9,932 nt of DNA, taken from NCBI GenBank assembly GCA_017938565.1, contig JAGBBI010000069.1, positions 1 to 9,932 on the forward strand, in the 5' to 3' direction. The notes beneath the pieces are model-generated. The model was not told where the DNA came from. It saw nothing but the letters and a program-made list of their open reading frames with translations, and ran no database searches. The position numbers were made by a program, and so were the translations under genes. The DNA is from Clostridia bacterium. GTDB lineage: Bacteria; Bacillota_A; Clostridia; Christensenellales; UBA1242. Below are positions 1 to 6,928 of the stretch, in pieces (positions within the stretch are counted from its first letter, which is position 1; each line of letters begins with the position of its first letter).

Positions 1-212
1 ACATTATGATAGCTATTCATAATATTTGCAGTTTGCATTGTTCGCATAAGTGGCGATGCAAATATAACATCAAACTGCACATTTTTGTATCTTTCAGCAA
101 CTATTTTTACCAATTCATCACCAGTTTTGCTTAATCTATTTCTAGAAAGCCCCTGAATTCTATTTTTCTCATTCCACACAGTCTTTCCATGTCTCATCAC
201 ATATACTTTCAT
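1..212 (-). CDS. Histidine phosphatase family protein (phosphoglycerate mutase-like), 3' end cut by window
   Basis: The N-terminal 70 residues of a histidine phosphatase superfamily protein are visible; the rest lies beyond the left window edge. The start is the hallmark MKVYVMRHGKTVWN, in which His8 of the RHG motif would be the phosphorylated catalytic residue. It is followed by IQGL...LSKTG (residues 19-31) and by ASPLMRTMQTA (52-62), whose Arg57 matches the second conserved Arg of the family. The usual RHGE/RHGQ is RHGK here. The ATG at 212 is preceded by GAGGT (220-224) at a good distance. It lies 74 nt after the MATE-like gene with no visible terminator, so it may be the third gene of that unit. 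The superfamily covers phosphoglycerate mutases, sugar phosphatases and cobalamin-pathway phosphatases, and the fragment does not say which. Family call firm; substrate unknown. Confidence 0.88.
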   Translation of the reverse strand, partial: MKVYVMRHGKTVWNEKNRIQGLSRNRLSKTGDELVKIVAERYKNVQFDVIFASPLMRTMQTANIMNSYHN

Positions 213-286
213 TTTACGTACCTCATATATTATATATTTCCAATAGGTTTAGTATGTTTAAAACACATTTAGAACAACATCAAATT

Positions 287-1501
287 CTATGTCGGTATCT
301 TTTTAATATCTTTTGATTTTACAATCAATTTATTCCCTTCCACTTTATATCTCAACGAACGAACAATCAAGAAAATCACAAACCCTAATACGCACTGAAC
401 AAGTTGAGCGATTTCGGTACAATATGGCGATATTAGAAGTACCGAAATGAGTGTTCTAACACCAAGCAATACAATTTTTATAAAAGTATTAAGTTTAGCC
501 GAATATTCAAGTTGCGTAAATGTTGCAATTATCATTTCAAAACAATACAAAAACATATCAATAAACTGTATTGTTAAATATATTAAACAAACACCAAGTC
601 GAACATTTCTGGATGGAAATAAAACAAAAAACATAATAACTGACGTAATCACCAAAAAAGTCGTATAAATATAAGAGTTTGTCAATTCTCTTTTTATATC
701 ATATCTCCCTTTTGCAATATCCACTTTTGCGACAGTTCTTATTGCTTCTTGCATATCCCACTGAGTATCTGTACATAATGTAATCAAATTAATCGCAACA
801 ATATATTCTTCACCCCAATCAAAAACCGTTCTATATCCAAAAAGATAAATTATCATCATAAAAATAGATGACATAATGTTCGCCGACTCATACTTAAAAT
901 TTTTATAAAACTTAAAATCTATTTTAAATTTCTCAAATTGCCAAGCATACAAACCTATTACATAAATTAGTAAAATACACGATGTTAAAATCAAGGCTAT
1001 TAATGTATTTTTAATAATAAGCGAAGACAATATCAAAACTATAAATCCTACAAAATTAAATCCAAATAAATGAATAGTTGCAAGCCTTTCTTTGTCTTCA
1101 AAATACAGTTTCTCAATAATAAATGACAGTAATGTTTGAAGTAATATTAGCAAAAAGCCGTAGATTACATAATTTCTATAAAACCCTACATCTTGACCAA
1201 AGAATATTATGTATTCATCAACAAAAATTATCAAAACTGTAAATATCAACACCGAAAACACAACGCCCCAAAGAATACCATTCCAAACAGCATTTTGATC
1301 TTTTTCTCTTTCGTGCCTTATGTTTGCCCCCGAACCAAATAAACTGCGTAAAATCATACCAACAAATTGAATTGCATAAACAATTGAAAATACATTTGAA
1401 ACTCTATTATCCCCAACGACAAAGGAAAGGACTATCCACGATAAAATCGGAATAATTGAACAAATAAATAAACCTCCGCCTAATCTAAACAGCCTCTTCA
1501 T
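287..1501 (-). CDS. Polytopic membrane protein, MATE/polysaccharide flippase-like (MOP superfamily)
   Basis: A 404-residue integral membrane protein with about 12 hydrophobic segments, at roughly 9-29, 36-56, 76-101, 111-130, 143-163, 166-187, 207-227, 232-244, 277-295, 302-322, 340-358 and 364-382. The length, the split into two six-helix halves and the motif CTDTQWDMQEAI (243-254) after helix 8 resemble MATE/flippase-like exporters of the MOP superfamily. I recall this motif in uncharacterised Firmicutes MATE-like proteins but cannot verify it. The C-terminal tail (383-404) is Lys-rich and presumably cytoplasmic. The ATG at 1501 shares its A with the TAA of the upstream gene (TAATG), and GAGGG at 1511-1515 is its ribosome site, so translation of the two is probably coupled. 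The substrate is unknown; the membrane topology is clear, the family assignment moderate. Confidence 0.6.
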   Translation of the reverse strand: MKRLFRLGGGLFICSIIPILSWIVLSFVVGDNRVSNVFSIVYAIQFVGMILRSLFGSGANIRHEREKDQNAVWNGILWGVVFSVLIFTVLIIFVDEYIIFFGQDVGFYRNYVIYGFLLILLQTLLSFIIEKLYFEDKERLATIHLFGFNFVGFIVLILSSLIIKNTLIALILTSCILLIYVIGLYAWQFEKFKIDFKFYKNFKYESANIMSSIFMMIIYLFGYRTVFDWGEEYIVAINLITLCTDTQWDMQEAIRTVAKVDIAKGRYDIKRELTNSYIYTTFLVITSVIMFFVLFPSRNVRLGVCLIYLTIQFIDMFLYCFEMIIATFTQLEYSAKLNTFIKIVLLGVRTLISVLLISPYCTEIAQLVQCVLGFVIFLIVRSLRYKVEGNKLIVKSKDIKKIPT

Positions 1502-1812
1502 TATTTATTTCCCTCAACAGCTTCGTGATAAATCACCTCTTTCCCATGCTCCTTTGCATAATTAATTTCGCCACGTGTTGAAGTCCCAATATATCCATCA
1601 ATGTTTACAACATACACAGCATCACACACATCAATCTTCTTCCAATGAGCATTGACAATTCTTTGCATTTCTTCCTCAGTCGCAATGCCGGCATCAATGC
1701 CATAAACACATTGAATTACACACCAACCATTCTTCAGTTCTAAATCTTTTGCAATTTTTATCATCTCTGCTTCAAATTTCATACTACCACATAACGTTAC
1801 AACTTTACACAT
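1501..1812 (-). CDS. Small nucleoside 2-deoxyribosyltransferase-like/DUF4406-like protein
   Basis: A 103-residue soluble protein with a Rossmann-like pattern. It has a first beta strand plus loop VVTLCGSM (4-11), a middle helix with KKIDVCDAVYVVN (58-70), then GYIGTSTRGEINYA (73-86), GKEVIY (90-95) and a charged tail. This layout matches small proteins related to nucleoside 2-deoxyribosyltransferases and DUF4406: CGS near the start, GYIG-ST-x2-E-x2-YA, and GK-V-Y near the end. Glu82 sits where the nucleophilic Glu of deoxyribosyltransferases would be expected. True transferases are usually longer (about 150 aa), so the reaction is uncertain; nucleotide or nucleoside binding is the safest inference. 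The ATG at 1812 has a stop four codons upstream in frame and no good Shine-Dalgarno, so the mRNA may be poorly or unusually initiated. It is the first gene of a unit with the membrane protein. Confidence 0.68.
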   Translation of the reverse strand: MCKVVTLCGSMKFEAEMIKIAKDLELKNGWCVIQCVYGIDAGIATEEEMQRIVNAHWKKIDVCDAVYVVNIDGYIGTSTRGEINYAKEHGKEVIYHEAVEGNK

Positions 1813-1848
1813 AACCCAATTTCTTTACCCAATCAAATATCAATTCAT

Positions 1849-1877
1849 ATTATATCACAAACATTAAATAATTTAAA
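1849..1877 (-). promoter_or_regulatory. Probable sigma-A promoter (extended -10) for the DUF4406-like/MATE-like unit
   Basis: On the minus strand, TATAAT (1849-1854) is preceded directly by TGA, which makes an extended -10 element. A weak -35, TTTAAA (1872-1877), lies 17 bp upstream. Transcription would start near 1842, about 30 nt before the ATG at 1812. The promoter sits just after the terminator of the 366-aa gene, as expected for the start of a new unit. Confidence 0.6.
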
Positions 1878-1890
1878 AGCATTTACAGCA

Positions 1891-1941
1891 CAAAAAAATA
1901 GACAAGCAATTTTGAACTTTTCTCCATTTGCTTGTCTATTT
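1891..1941 (-). terminator. Intrinsic terminator after the 366-aa gene
   Basis: A perfect 14-bp inverted repeat (1896-1909 with 1928-1941) is separated by an 18-nt loop. Read on the minus strand, it begins 13 nt after the TAG at 1955 and its distal arm runs into seven consecutive T. The stem is AT-rich apart from a GACAAGC core, and the loop is larger than usual. The orientation and position fit termination of the single-gene unit. Confidence 0.8.
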
Positions 1942-1954
1942 CTAAATTTTAATA

Positions 1955-3055
1955 CTATTCGTCTTCACCCGACTGCACCGGAACTCTTGGAGTCTTTACT
2001 CCACCATGACCAACAATTGGTCGATATTTATCCTCAACTTCCAAAAGTTTAATTTGAAGTAATGATTTCCCAGTAAGTTTCTTCAACTCTTTATCGGTTT
2101 GTTCAAGAGCCGACATCAACCTCTTTGCATAAGGATTACTGCGAACAACATAATCACTGCTGTAATGAACCAATATGTCTTGATAATGAACCAAGTACGT
2201 ATGCCATTGTTGTTTAAATTTTCTAGTTAACTCATCTACTCTTTGAGTATCGTTATCGTTTTCCTCCGCATTAGACTCTTCGTCTAATTCACTTTCACAT
2301 TTTTCGGTAACTTGTCGATAATTTTCATTGATTTTATTCAGAGATAAAAGCACTTGTTCCACGGCTTTATTTTCCAATCTTTGAGAACCATTACCAAATT
2401 CCTCATCTATTAATTCTTTATAGCCCTCAAGCTCGTATATTACATTGTTTAACATATGATACACCGCAACATAATCATCAAAGTCCGCAAGATTTATAAT
2501 GCTTTCACAATTATCTTCCAAATATTTAATGTCTCCACAAAGTTCATCAACAACCATCTGAGCATATCTTGTTTTCCCTGAGCGAATTTTGCTTAATGTT
2601 ACAGCGATACCCATATCGATATCTAGTGGTTTTTCATCGACAAAACTTAAAATATTCTCGAATTCAGACATTACAACATCAAGTGGATCTGGAGCATTTT
2701 TATGCCTTAAATACTCCTTATAGTCAAGGAAAAACTTCTTAAACTCCTCAATATCACCCTCTTTCCCCAATACAGATAGTCTTTTATATGCTTCCTTCGT
2801 AAGTAAGATATTCGCTCTTGTATAATCGTCAGTTGTAAAGCATTCCATTACAATTTTTGCTTCTTCTTCAGATAGTTGCAAACCACTCTCTCTTAACACT
2901 TTTTGTAAACAAAGTTTCTTATGTCTTTCGTACGCACCCTCTTTGCTAAGATAACCAGCGATTGAACGCACTGCTGATTCACCCTTTAAGTTCCTTGTTG
3001 AAAATTCAGATGCCCTCATCAGGCCATCGACATCATACCCTTTAAATTTTTCCAT
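1955..3055 (-). CDS. Hypothetical acidic helix-rich protein, no recognised family
   Basis: I do not recognise this 366-residue protein. It appears soluble: no signal peptide and no membrane segment. It is rich in Glu, Lys, Leu and Asp, with long predicted amphipathic helices at about 28-55, 60-115 and 165-250. A very acidic low-complexity linker (254-270) follows, then a second helical block with several aromatics (276-345) and a Pro/Gly-containing tail ending in Asp/Glu. SGKT at 159-162 is not a P-loop because the upstream Gly is missing. The ATG at 3055 is chosen over an upstream in-frame TTG at 3067 because GGGGG (3061-3065) sits at ribosome-site distance from the ATG and overlaps the TTG. 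It has its own promoter and terminator. A structural, scaffolding or regulatory role is possible, but nothing in the sequence decides. Confidence 0.85.
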   Translation of the reverse strand: MEKFKGYDVDGLMRASEFSTRNLKGESAVRSIAGYLSKEGAYERHKKLCLQKVLRESGLQLSEEEAKIVMECFTTDDYTRANILLTKEAYKRLSVLGKEGDIEEFKKFFLDYKEYLRHKNAPDPLDVVMSEFENILSFVDEKPLDIDMGIAVTLSKIRSGKTRYAQMVVDELCGDIKYLEDNCESIINLADFDDYVAVYHMLNNVIYELEGYKELIDEEFGNGSQRLENKAVEQVLLSLNKINENYRQVTEKCESELDEESNAEENDNDTQRVDELTRKFKQQWHTYLVHYQDILVHYSSDYVVRSNPYAKRLMSALEQTDKELKKLTGKSLLQIKLLEVEDKYRPIVGHGGVKTPRVPVQSGEDE

Positions 3056-3081
3056 AATATCCCCCAATTTTTATTTATTAA

Positions 3082-3110
3082 ATTATAACATAAGTTTGTT
3101 AAAAATTCAA
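3082..3110 (-). promoter_or_regulatory. Promoter (extended -10) for the 366-aa hypothetical gene
   Basis: On the minus strand, TTGAAT (3105-3110) is followed by a 17-bp spacer and TATAAT (3082-3087), with TGT directly ahead of the -10. Transcription should start near 3075, giving a leader of about 20 nt that holds the GGGGG ribosome site. It lies about 20 nt beyond the pheT terminator, so this gene is a separate unit. Confidence 0.78.
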
Positions 3111-3129
3111 GACCTAAGCCATTTTTAAT

Positions 3130-3162
3130 AAAAAACGCAAAGCCTTAAAGCTCTGCGTTTTT
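3130..3162 (-). terminator. Intrinsic terminator at the end of the pheT operon
   Basis: A 9-bp stem (3135-3143 with 3150-3158) has a 6-nt loop and is followed on the minus strand by a T-rich run; flanking A/T pairs can extend it to 13 bp. One pair is G-T on the minus-strand transcript but would be an A-C mismatch on the plus strand, which supports minus-strand function. It begins 4-8 nt after the pheT stop. Confidence 0.9.
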
Positions 3163-3166
3163 CTAT

Positions 3167-5539
3167 TTATCTTAAATTAATACCAGCATTTTTCATATGT
3201 TCGGTTAGTCTTCGTGAAAAATTGTCAATTTCATTAGCACTTAATGTGTGTTCGTTTGAATTAATCGCGAATGTAAATGTTTCAGAACGATATGCACCAA
3301 AACTTTCATTTTCATAAACATCTTTTAACTTATAGGTCATATTCATTTTACATCTAAAAGTACTTAATATTTCTTGAACTTCTGAATATGTTTTATTCTT
3401 TGGCACAAGGAAGTTAAAATCAAGTTCAACAGTTTGGAATTTTGAAATTGGCTTATAGGTCTTAGCCGGATTTGTAAACTGCATAAATTTGTTAAAATCA
3501 ACTTCTAAAACCACGACCCTTGCCTTTTTATCAAGTTTAGATAAAACATTTGGATGAAGCACTCCGAAATAACCAATACATACATCATTAACCATCACTT
3601 TTGTTCCCATATTTGGATGCAATATACCATTAGAAATGTTTGTATCATAAGAAAGTCGCACTTTGGCTAAACTGCTTGCAATGTTTTCCAAAATCTTCTT
3701 CATTTCAAAATACAAATCTTTTTCACTTCTTTCGGTTGAAGACATTAAGCACGCCAAATGTTTTTCTTCTATTGCCAAATTATTTTCATCTTTGCCAACA
3801 ACAACCCTTCCAATCTCATCAATCTTAATCTCATTAAAATTGTTTTTATTTTCGCTAAAGAATTTAACAAGTGATAATACAAGTTCACTTCTTATACCAC
3901 TTTGACCACTATTTGAACTATCTAATAAAGTTAGATATGATGGGCTTTCAACACCAATTGACGAATTAAAATCAGAATAATTCCAAATATAACTATGAAC
4001 CTCATTAAAATTATATTTTTCAGCAAGCAGCCTTTTTGTCTTATATTCCATAACGTGAGCATTGTCTTGACTTACTGGTAAAACATCAAGCGCAAGCGTT
4101 GTTGGAACGATATTGTCATAACCATAAAGCCTTGCAATTTCTTCAACGATATCTTCTTTGATTGAAACATCTTTAGTTGCTCTGTGAGATGGCACAACCA
4201 ATGTCAAGTTTTCATTCTTGCCTCTTACCTTAAAGCCAAGGTCTGCCAAGGTATTCACAATAAACTCGTTAGAAATTTCAGCACCAATTCTTTTTCTAAT
4301 AAAATCACAATTAATGTCAATTACAATTTCCTTTCTTTCGTAATTTACGACATCGCTTAGTTTTGATTCAACTTTAATTCCATTATCGATATTTTGTAAA
4401 AGTTTAACAAGTCTTGCGATTGCAAGGTCTGTCATTTCTGGGTCAAGCGACTTCTCATATCTTTGAGAAGCGTCGGTTACAAGACCAATTGCTTTAGAAG
4501 TTTTTCTTATTGCACTTGCTTCAAATACTGCACTTTCCAAAGTAAATCCTGTTGTTTCATCCGAAATGCCAGATAGTTTTCCGCCCTTAATTCCAGCAAT
4601 AGCAACTGGAGTGTTATCTTTATTACAAATCAACAATGACCCCTTTGAAATTTCGTGCTCTTCGCCCTCAAGCGTTAAAAGTTTTTCACCATCGTTTGCT
4701 TCACGGACGATAATTCCGTCAACTTTTGCACTATCAAAAGCATGCATTGGAGTTCCAAGTTCAAGCATTACATAGTTTGTAAGGTCGGCAAGCAAGTTAA
4801 TATCTCTTAACCCACAATAGTTTAGACGTATCTTCATTTCCATTGGAGACCTTTTAACATTTACATTTTCTACTCGTAACGCTGAATAACGATAGCAAGC
4901 GTTTGTCTGAACGGTAACATCTAAAGGTTGTAAATGCTCATATTGAGCCAAATCTAAAAGCTCCATCCCCTTTAATTTTCTGTTAAATATTACCGACAAC
5001 TCCCTTGCAAATCCAAAATGTCCCCAAAGATCAGGACGATTTGTAAGCGATTTGTTGTCAATCTCAATTAGAGTATCATTGATTGGATAAATATCTTTTA
5101 AATTTGTTCCAAGTGGACAATCTAAATCTTTAAAATCAATAATGCCATCGTCATCTGAACCAATCCCAAGTTCAGCCTCCGAACAGCACATACCAAAACT
5201 GTCAATACCTGCAAGTCTTGCTTTTTTAATTTTATGCCCAGCAACCATACCTCCAACTCTTACAAGTGCAGTAATCATTCCCGCATAGACATTTGGAGCA
5301 CCCGTTGCGATTTGCAACATCTCACCGGAACCATCATCAACTGATAGTAAATTCAAGTGAGTTCCTTCTACTTTTTCACAAGTTACAACTTTTGCAACAA
5401 CGACATCATCCATATCGTCGCCTTTATTTTCAACACCTTCAACTTCGGCTGTTGAAAGAGTAATTCTTTTTACAATTTCTTCGGCTGAAATTCCTTCGAT
5501 ATCAACTAATTCCTTTAACCAATTAAGTGATAAAATCAT
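3167..5539 (-). CDS. pheT: Phenylalanyl-tRNA synthetase beta subunit
   Basis: The 790-residue beta subunit of the alpha2-beta2 enzyme that charges tRNA-Phe with phenylalanine; length is normal for bacteria. Domains in order: N-terminal MILSLNWLKELV with the OB-fold tRNA-binding domain (about 40-150), the B3/B4 editing domain (about 210-375, including GTPMHAFD at 262-269 and VTDASQRYEK at 354-363), the B5 domain (405-480, ending EEIARLYGYDNI), the catalytic-like core (about 490-685), and the C-terminal FDX-ACB anticodon-binding domain (about 695-790) ending in the typical LR. Two local variants stand out. B5 has RATKDVSIKEDIVEE where the common form is two residues shorter (R-P-D-I type), and FDX-ACB starts KFQTVELD instead of the usual KFPAVxRD. 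The ATG at 5539 has AAGGAG (5547-5552) upstream. It follows pheS by 27 nt and is the last gene before a terminator. Confidence 0.97.
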   Translation of the reverse strand: MILSLNWLKELVDIEGISAEEIVKRITLSTAEVEGVENKGDDMDDVVVAKVVTCEKVEGTHLNLLSVDDGSGEMLQIATGAPNVYAGMITALVRVGGMVAGHKIKKARLAGIDSFGMCCSEAELGIGSDDDGIIDFKDLDCPLGTNLKDIYPINDTLIEIDNKSLTNRPDLWGHFGFARELSVIFNRKLKGMELLDLAQYEHLQPLDVTVQTNACYRYSALRVENVNVKRSPMEMKIRLNYCGLRDINLLADLTNYVMLELGTPMHAFDSAKVDGIIVREANDGEKLLTLEGEEHEISKGSLLICNKDNTPVAIAGIKGGKLSGISDETTGFTLESAVFEASAIRKTSKAIGLVTDASQRYEKSLDPEMTDLAIARLVKLLQNIDNGIKVESKLSDVVNYERKEIVIDINCDFIRKRIGAEISNEFIVNTLADLGFKVRGKNENLTLVVPSHRATKDVSIKEDIVEEIARLYGYDNIVPTTLALDVLPVSQDNAHVMEYKTKRLLAEKYNFNEVHSYIWNYSDFNSSIGVESPSYLTLLDSSNSGQSGIRSELVLSLVKFFSENKNNFNEIKIDEIGRVVVGKDENNLAIEEKHLACLMSSTERSEKDLYFEMKKILENIASSLAKVRLSYDTNISNGILHPNMGTKVMVNDVCIGYFGVLHPNVLSKLDKKARVVVLEVDFNKFMQFTNPAKTYKPISKFQTVELDFNFLVPKNKTYSEVQEILSTFRCKMNMTYKLKDVYENESFGAYRSETFTFAINSNEHTLSANEIDNFSRRLTEHMKNAGINLR

Positions 5540-5566
5540 ATTTCTTCTCCTTATACTTCTGTCAAA

Positions 5567-6598
5567 TTAAAAGTCCAATCCAAATTGTTTTAACACTTTT
5601 AAATTTCCACTGTTTAAATGTCTGATGTCGTCAATCTTAGTTTTAATCATGACCAATCTATCCATTCCAAGACCAAAAGCAAACCCGCTATATTTCTCTG
5701 GGTCAACGCCCGCCTCTTTCAATACGTTTGGATGAATCATTCCACAAGGACAAAGTTCAATCCATGAACCATGCTTACAAACAGCACAACCTTCTCCATC
5801 ACAGAACGGACAGTACATATCAAGTTCAAATCCAGGTTCTACAAATGGGAAAAATCCAGGACGAAGCCTAACTTTTACTTCCTTTCCGAATACTTTTGAA
5901 AGCATTTCTCTCATAAAGTAAATCAAATTTGCAACACTTACATTTTCATCAACAACAATCCCTTCCATTTGGAAAAATGTTGTCTCGTGAGAATGGTCAA
6001 CGGCTTCATTTCTGTAACATCTTCCAGGGAAAATAGCTCTAACCTTTCCGCCGTATTTTTTAAGTATTGCATTTTGCATAGCCGAAGTTTGTGTTTTTAA
6101 TAACTCGCCATTATCAAGCCAAAAAGTGTCTTGCATATCACGAGCTGGATGTGTACTTGGCACATTTACCGAGTCAAAACACTCGTATTCGGTAACCACC
6201 TCGTTCCCATCTTCCACAACAAAACCCATAGACTTAAATATATCTTCAAGCTCTGCTTGAACAATAGTTCTTGGATGAAGCGAGCCAGACTCTGTATCAA
6301 CCGGCATTGTAATATCTATCTTTTCAGACGACGAAACTTGCTTTTCAATGCTTTCATTCTCAAAATACTCTTTTTTCTCAGAGATTTTTGTTTCAACCAT
6401 AGATTTAAGGCTGTTAATCATCATTCCTGCTTCTCTTTTTTGTTCAACTGGAACATCTCTTAACATAGGCATAAGATTTGTAATATGCCCTTTCTTTCCT
6501 AAAAACTCAACCCTTAACGCCTCAAGCTCATCCGCCGAGGTAAGAGCATTATATTTTTCATTAAATAAATTTTCTATATTTTGTACTTGTTCTTTCAT
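5567..6598 (-). CDS. pheS: Phenylalanyl-tRNA synthetase alpha subunit
   Basis: The 343-residue catalytic subunit of cytosolic phenylalanyl-tRNA synthetase (class II). The N-terminal helical tRNA-contacting arm (about 1-85) precedes the catalytic domain, with LHPRTIVQAELEDIF (107-121), TQTSAMQ (169-175), class II motif 2 FPGRCYRNEAVDHSHE (190-205) and motif 3 GFAFGLGMDRLVMIK (305-319). Cys263, Cys266, Cys271 and Cys274 form a CxxC-x4-CxxC cluster like the small metal-binding insert seen in many PheS proteins. The FHQ-[IM]-EG motif reads FFQMEG (208-213), with Phe in place of His. I place the start at the ATG at 6598: AAGGTGA (6604-6610) is correctly spaced to it, while an in-frame GTG at 6607 lies inside that ribosome site. 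It lies 21 nt after yhbY and 27 nt before pheT. Confidence 0.97.
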   Translation of the reverse strand: MKEQVQNIENLFNEKYNALTSADELEALRVEFLGKKGHITNLMPMLRDVPVEQKREAGMMINSLKSMVETKISEKKEYFENESIEKQVSSSEKIDITMPVDTESGSLHPRTIVQAELEDIFKSMGFVVEDGNEVVTEYECFDSVNVPSTHPARDMQDTFWLDNGELLKTQTSAMQNAILKKYGGKVRAIFPGRCYRNEAVDHSHETTFFQMEGIVVDENVSVANLIYFMREMLSKVFGKEVKVRLRPGFFPFVEPGFELDMYCPFCDGEGCAVCKHGSWIELCPCGMIHPNVLKEAGVDPEKYSGFAFGLGMDRLVMIKTKIDDIRHLNSGNLKVLKQFGLDF

Positions 6599-6603
6599 AA
6601 TCT

Positions 6604-6610
6604 TCACCTT
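6604..6610 (-). promoter_or_regulatory. Ribosome binding site that decides the pheS start
   Basis: AAGGTGA ends 5 nt before the ATG at 6598. The alternative GTG start at 6607 falls inside this site and would leave no ribosome site of its own, so the shorter pheS product is preferred. Confidence 0.75.
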
Positions 6611-6619
6611 TTAATTTAG

Positions 6620-6916
6620 TTATGGGAGTTCGATATGCTCAACACCCACTTTTGTACTTTTTCTGTATATTACAATTTTTCTTCCAACTACTGAAACTAC
6701 ATCAGCATTTAATTCTTCTGCAACAATATCAGCAACTTGTCTTGCTTCATAGTCTGAATTTTGTAACACACTAATTTTTATAAGTTCCCTGTTCATTAAC
6801 GCCTTTGAGATACCTGTTAGCATCTCATCGCTTATCTCACCCTTACCAACTTGTAAAATTGGATCAAGCGAGTTCGCCTTCGAACGCAAGAACGCTCTTT
6901 GTTTGCTATTTAACAT
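6620..6916 (-). CDS. yhbY: YhbY family RNA-binding ribosome assembly factor (CRM domain)
   Basis: A 98-residue protein that is essentially one CRM (CRS1-YhbY) domain, the usual length of the family. It opens with LNSKQRAFLRSKANSLDPILQVGKGEI (2-28) and ends with the characteristic VVGRKIVIYRKS (77-88). The GKGE loop and the GR-K-x-x-Y-R strand are the conserved RNA-contacting elements. YhbY proteins associate with pre-50S particles. Adjacency to obg, another 50S assembly factor, is a widespread gene pair and fits that role. The ribosome site AAGGAGG (6924-6930), the strongest in the window, overlaps the obg stop codon, so obg and yhbY are only 12 nt apart and probably translationally linked. 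Confidence 0.95.
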   Translation of the reverse strand: MLNSKQRAFLRSKANSLDPILQVGKGEISDEMLTGISKALMNRELIKISVLQNSDYEARQVADIVAEELNADVVSVVGRKIVIYRKSTKVGVEHIELP

Positions 6917-6928
6917 TTCATTTCCTCC

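Noticed and set aside
229..234. TATAAT upstream of the histidine-phosphatase gene as a promoter
   Set aside because: No acceptable -35 lies 16-18 bp upstream, and the predicted start would fall inside the ribosome binding site.
447..668. Plus-strand open frame of 73 codons
   Set aside because: It lies entirely antisense within the membrane-protein gene, has no ribosome site or family motif, and follows from the composition of that gene.
2569..2584. SGKT in the 366-aa hypothetical protein as a possible P-loop
   Set aside because: The Walker A Gly four residues ahead of GK is missing, the context is helical, and no Walker B follows.
6131..6614. Overlapping plus-strand open frames of 110 and 88 codons
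   Set aside because: Both are antisense to pheS, whose motifs are unmistakable, and their translations show no domain pattern.
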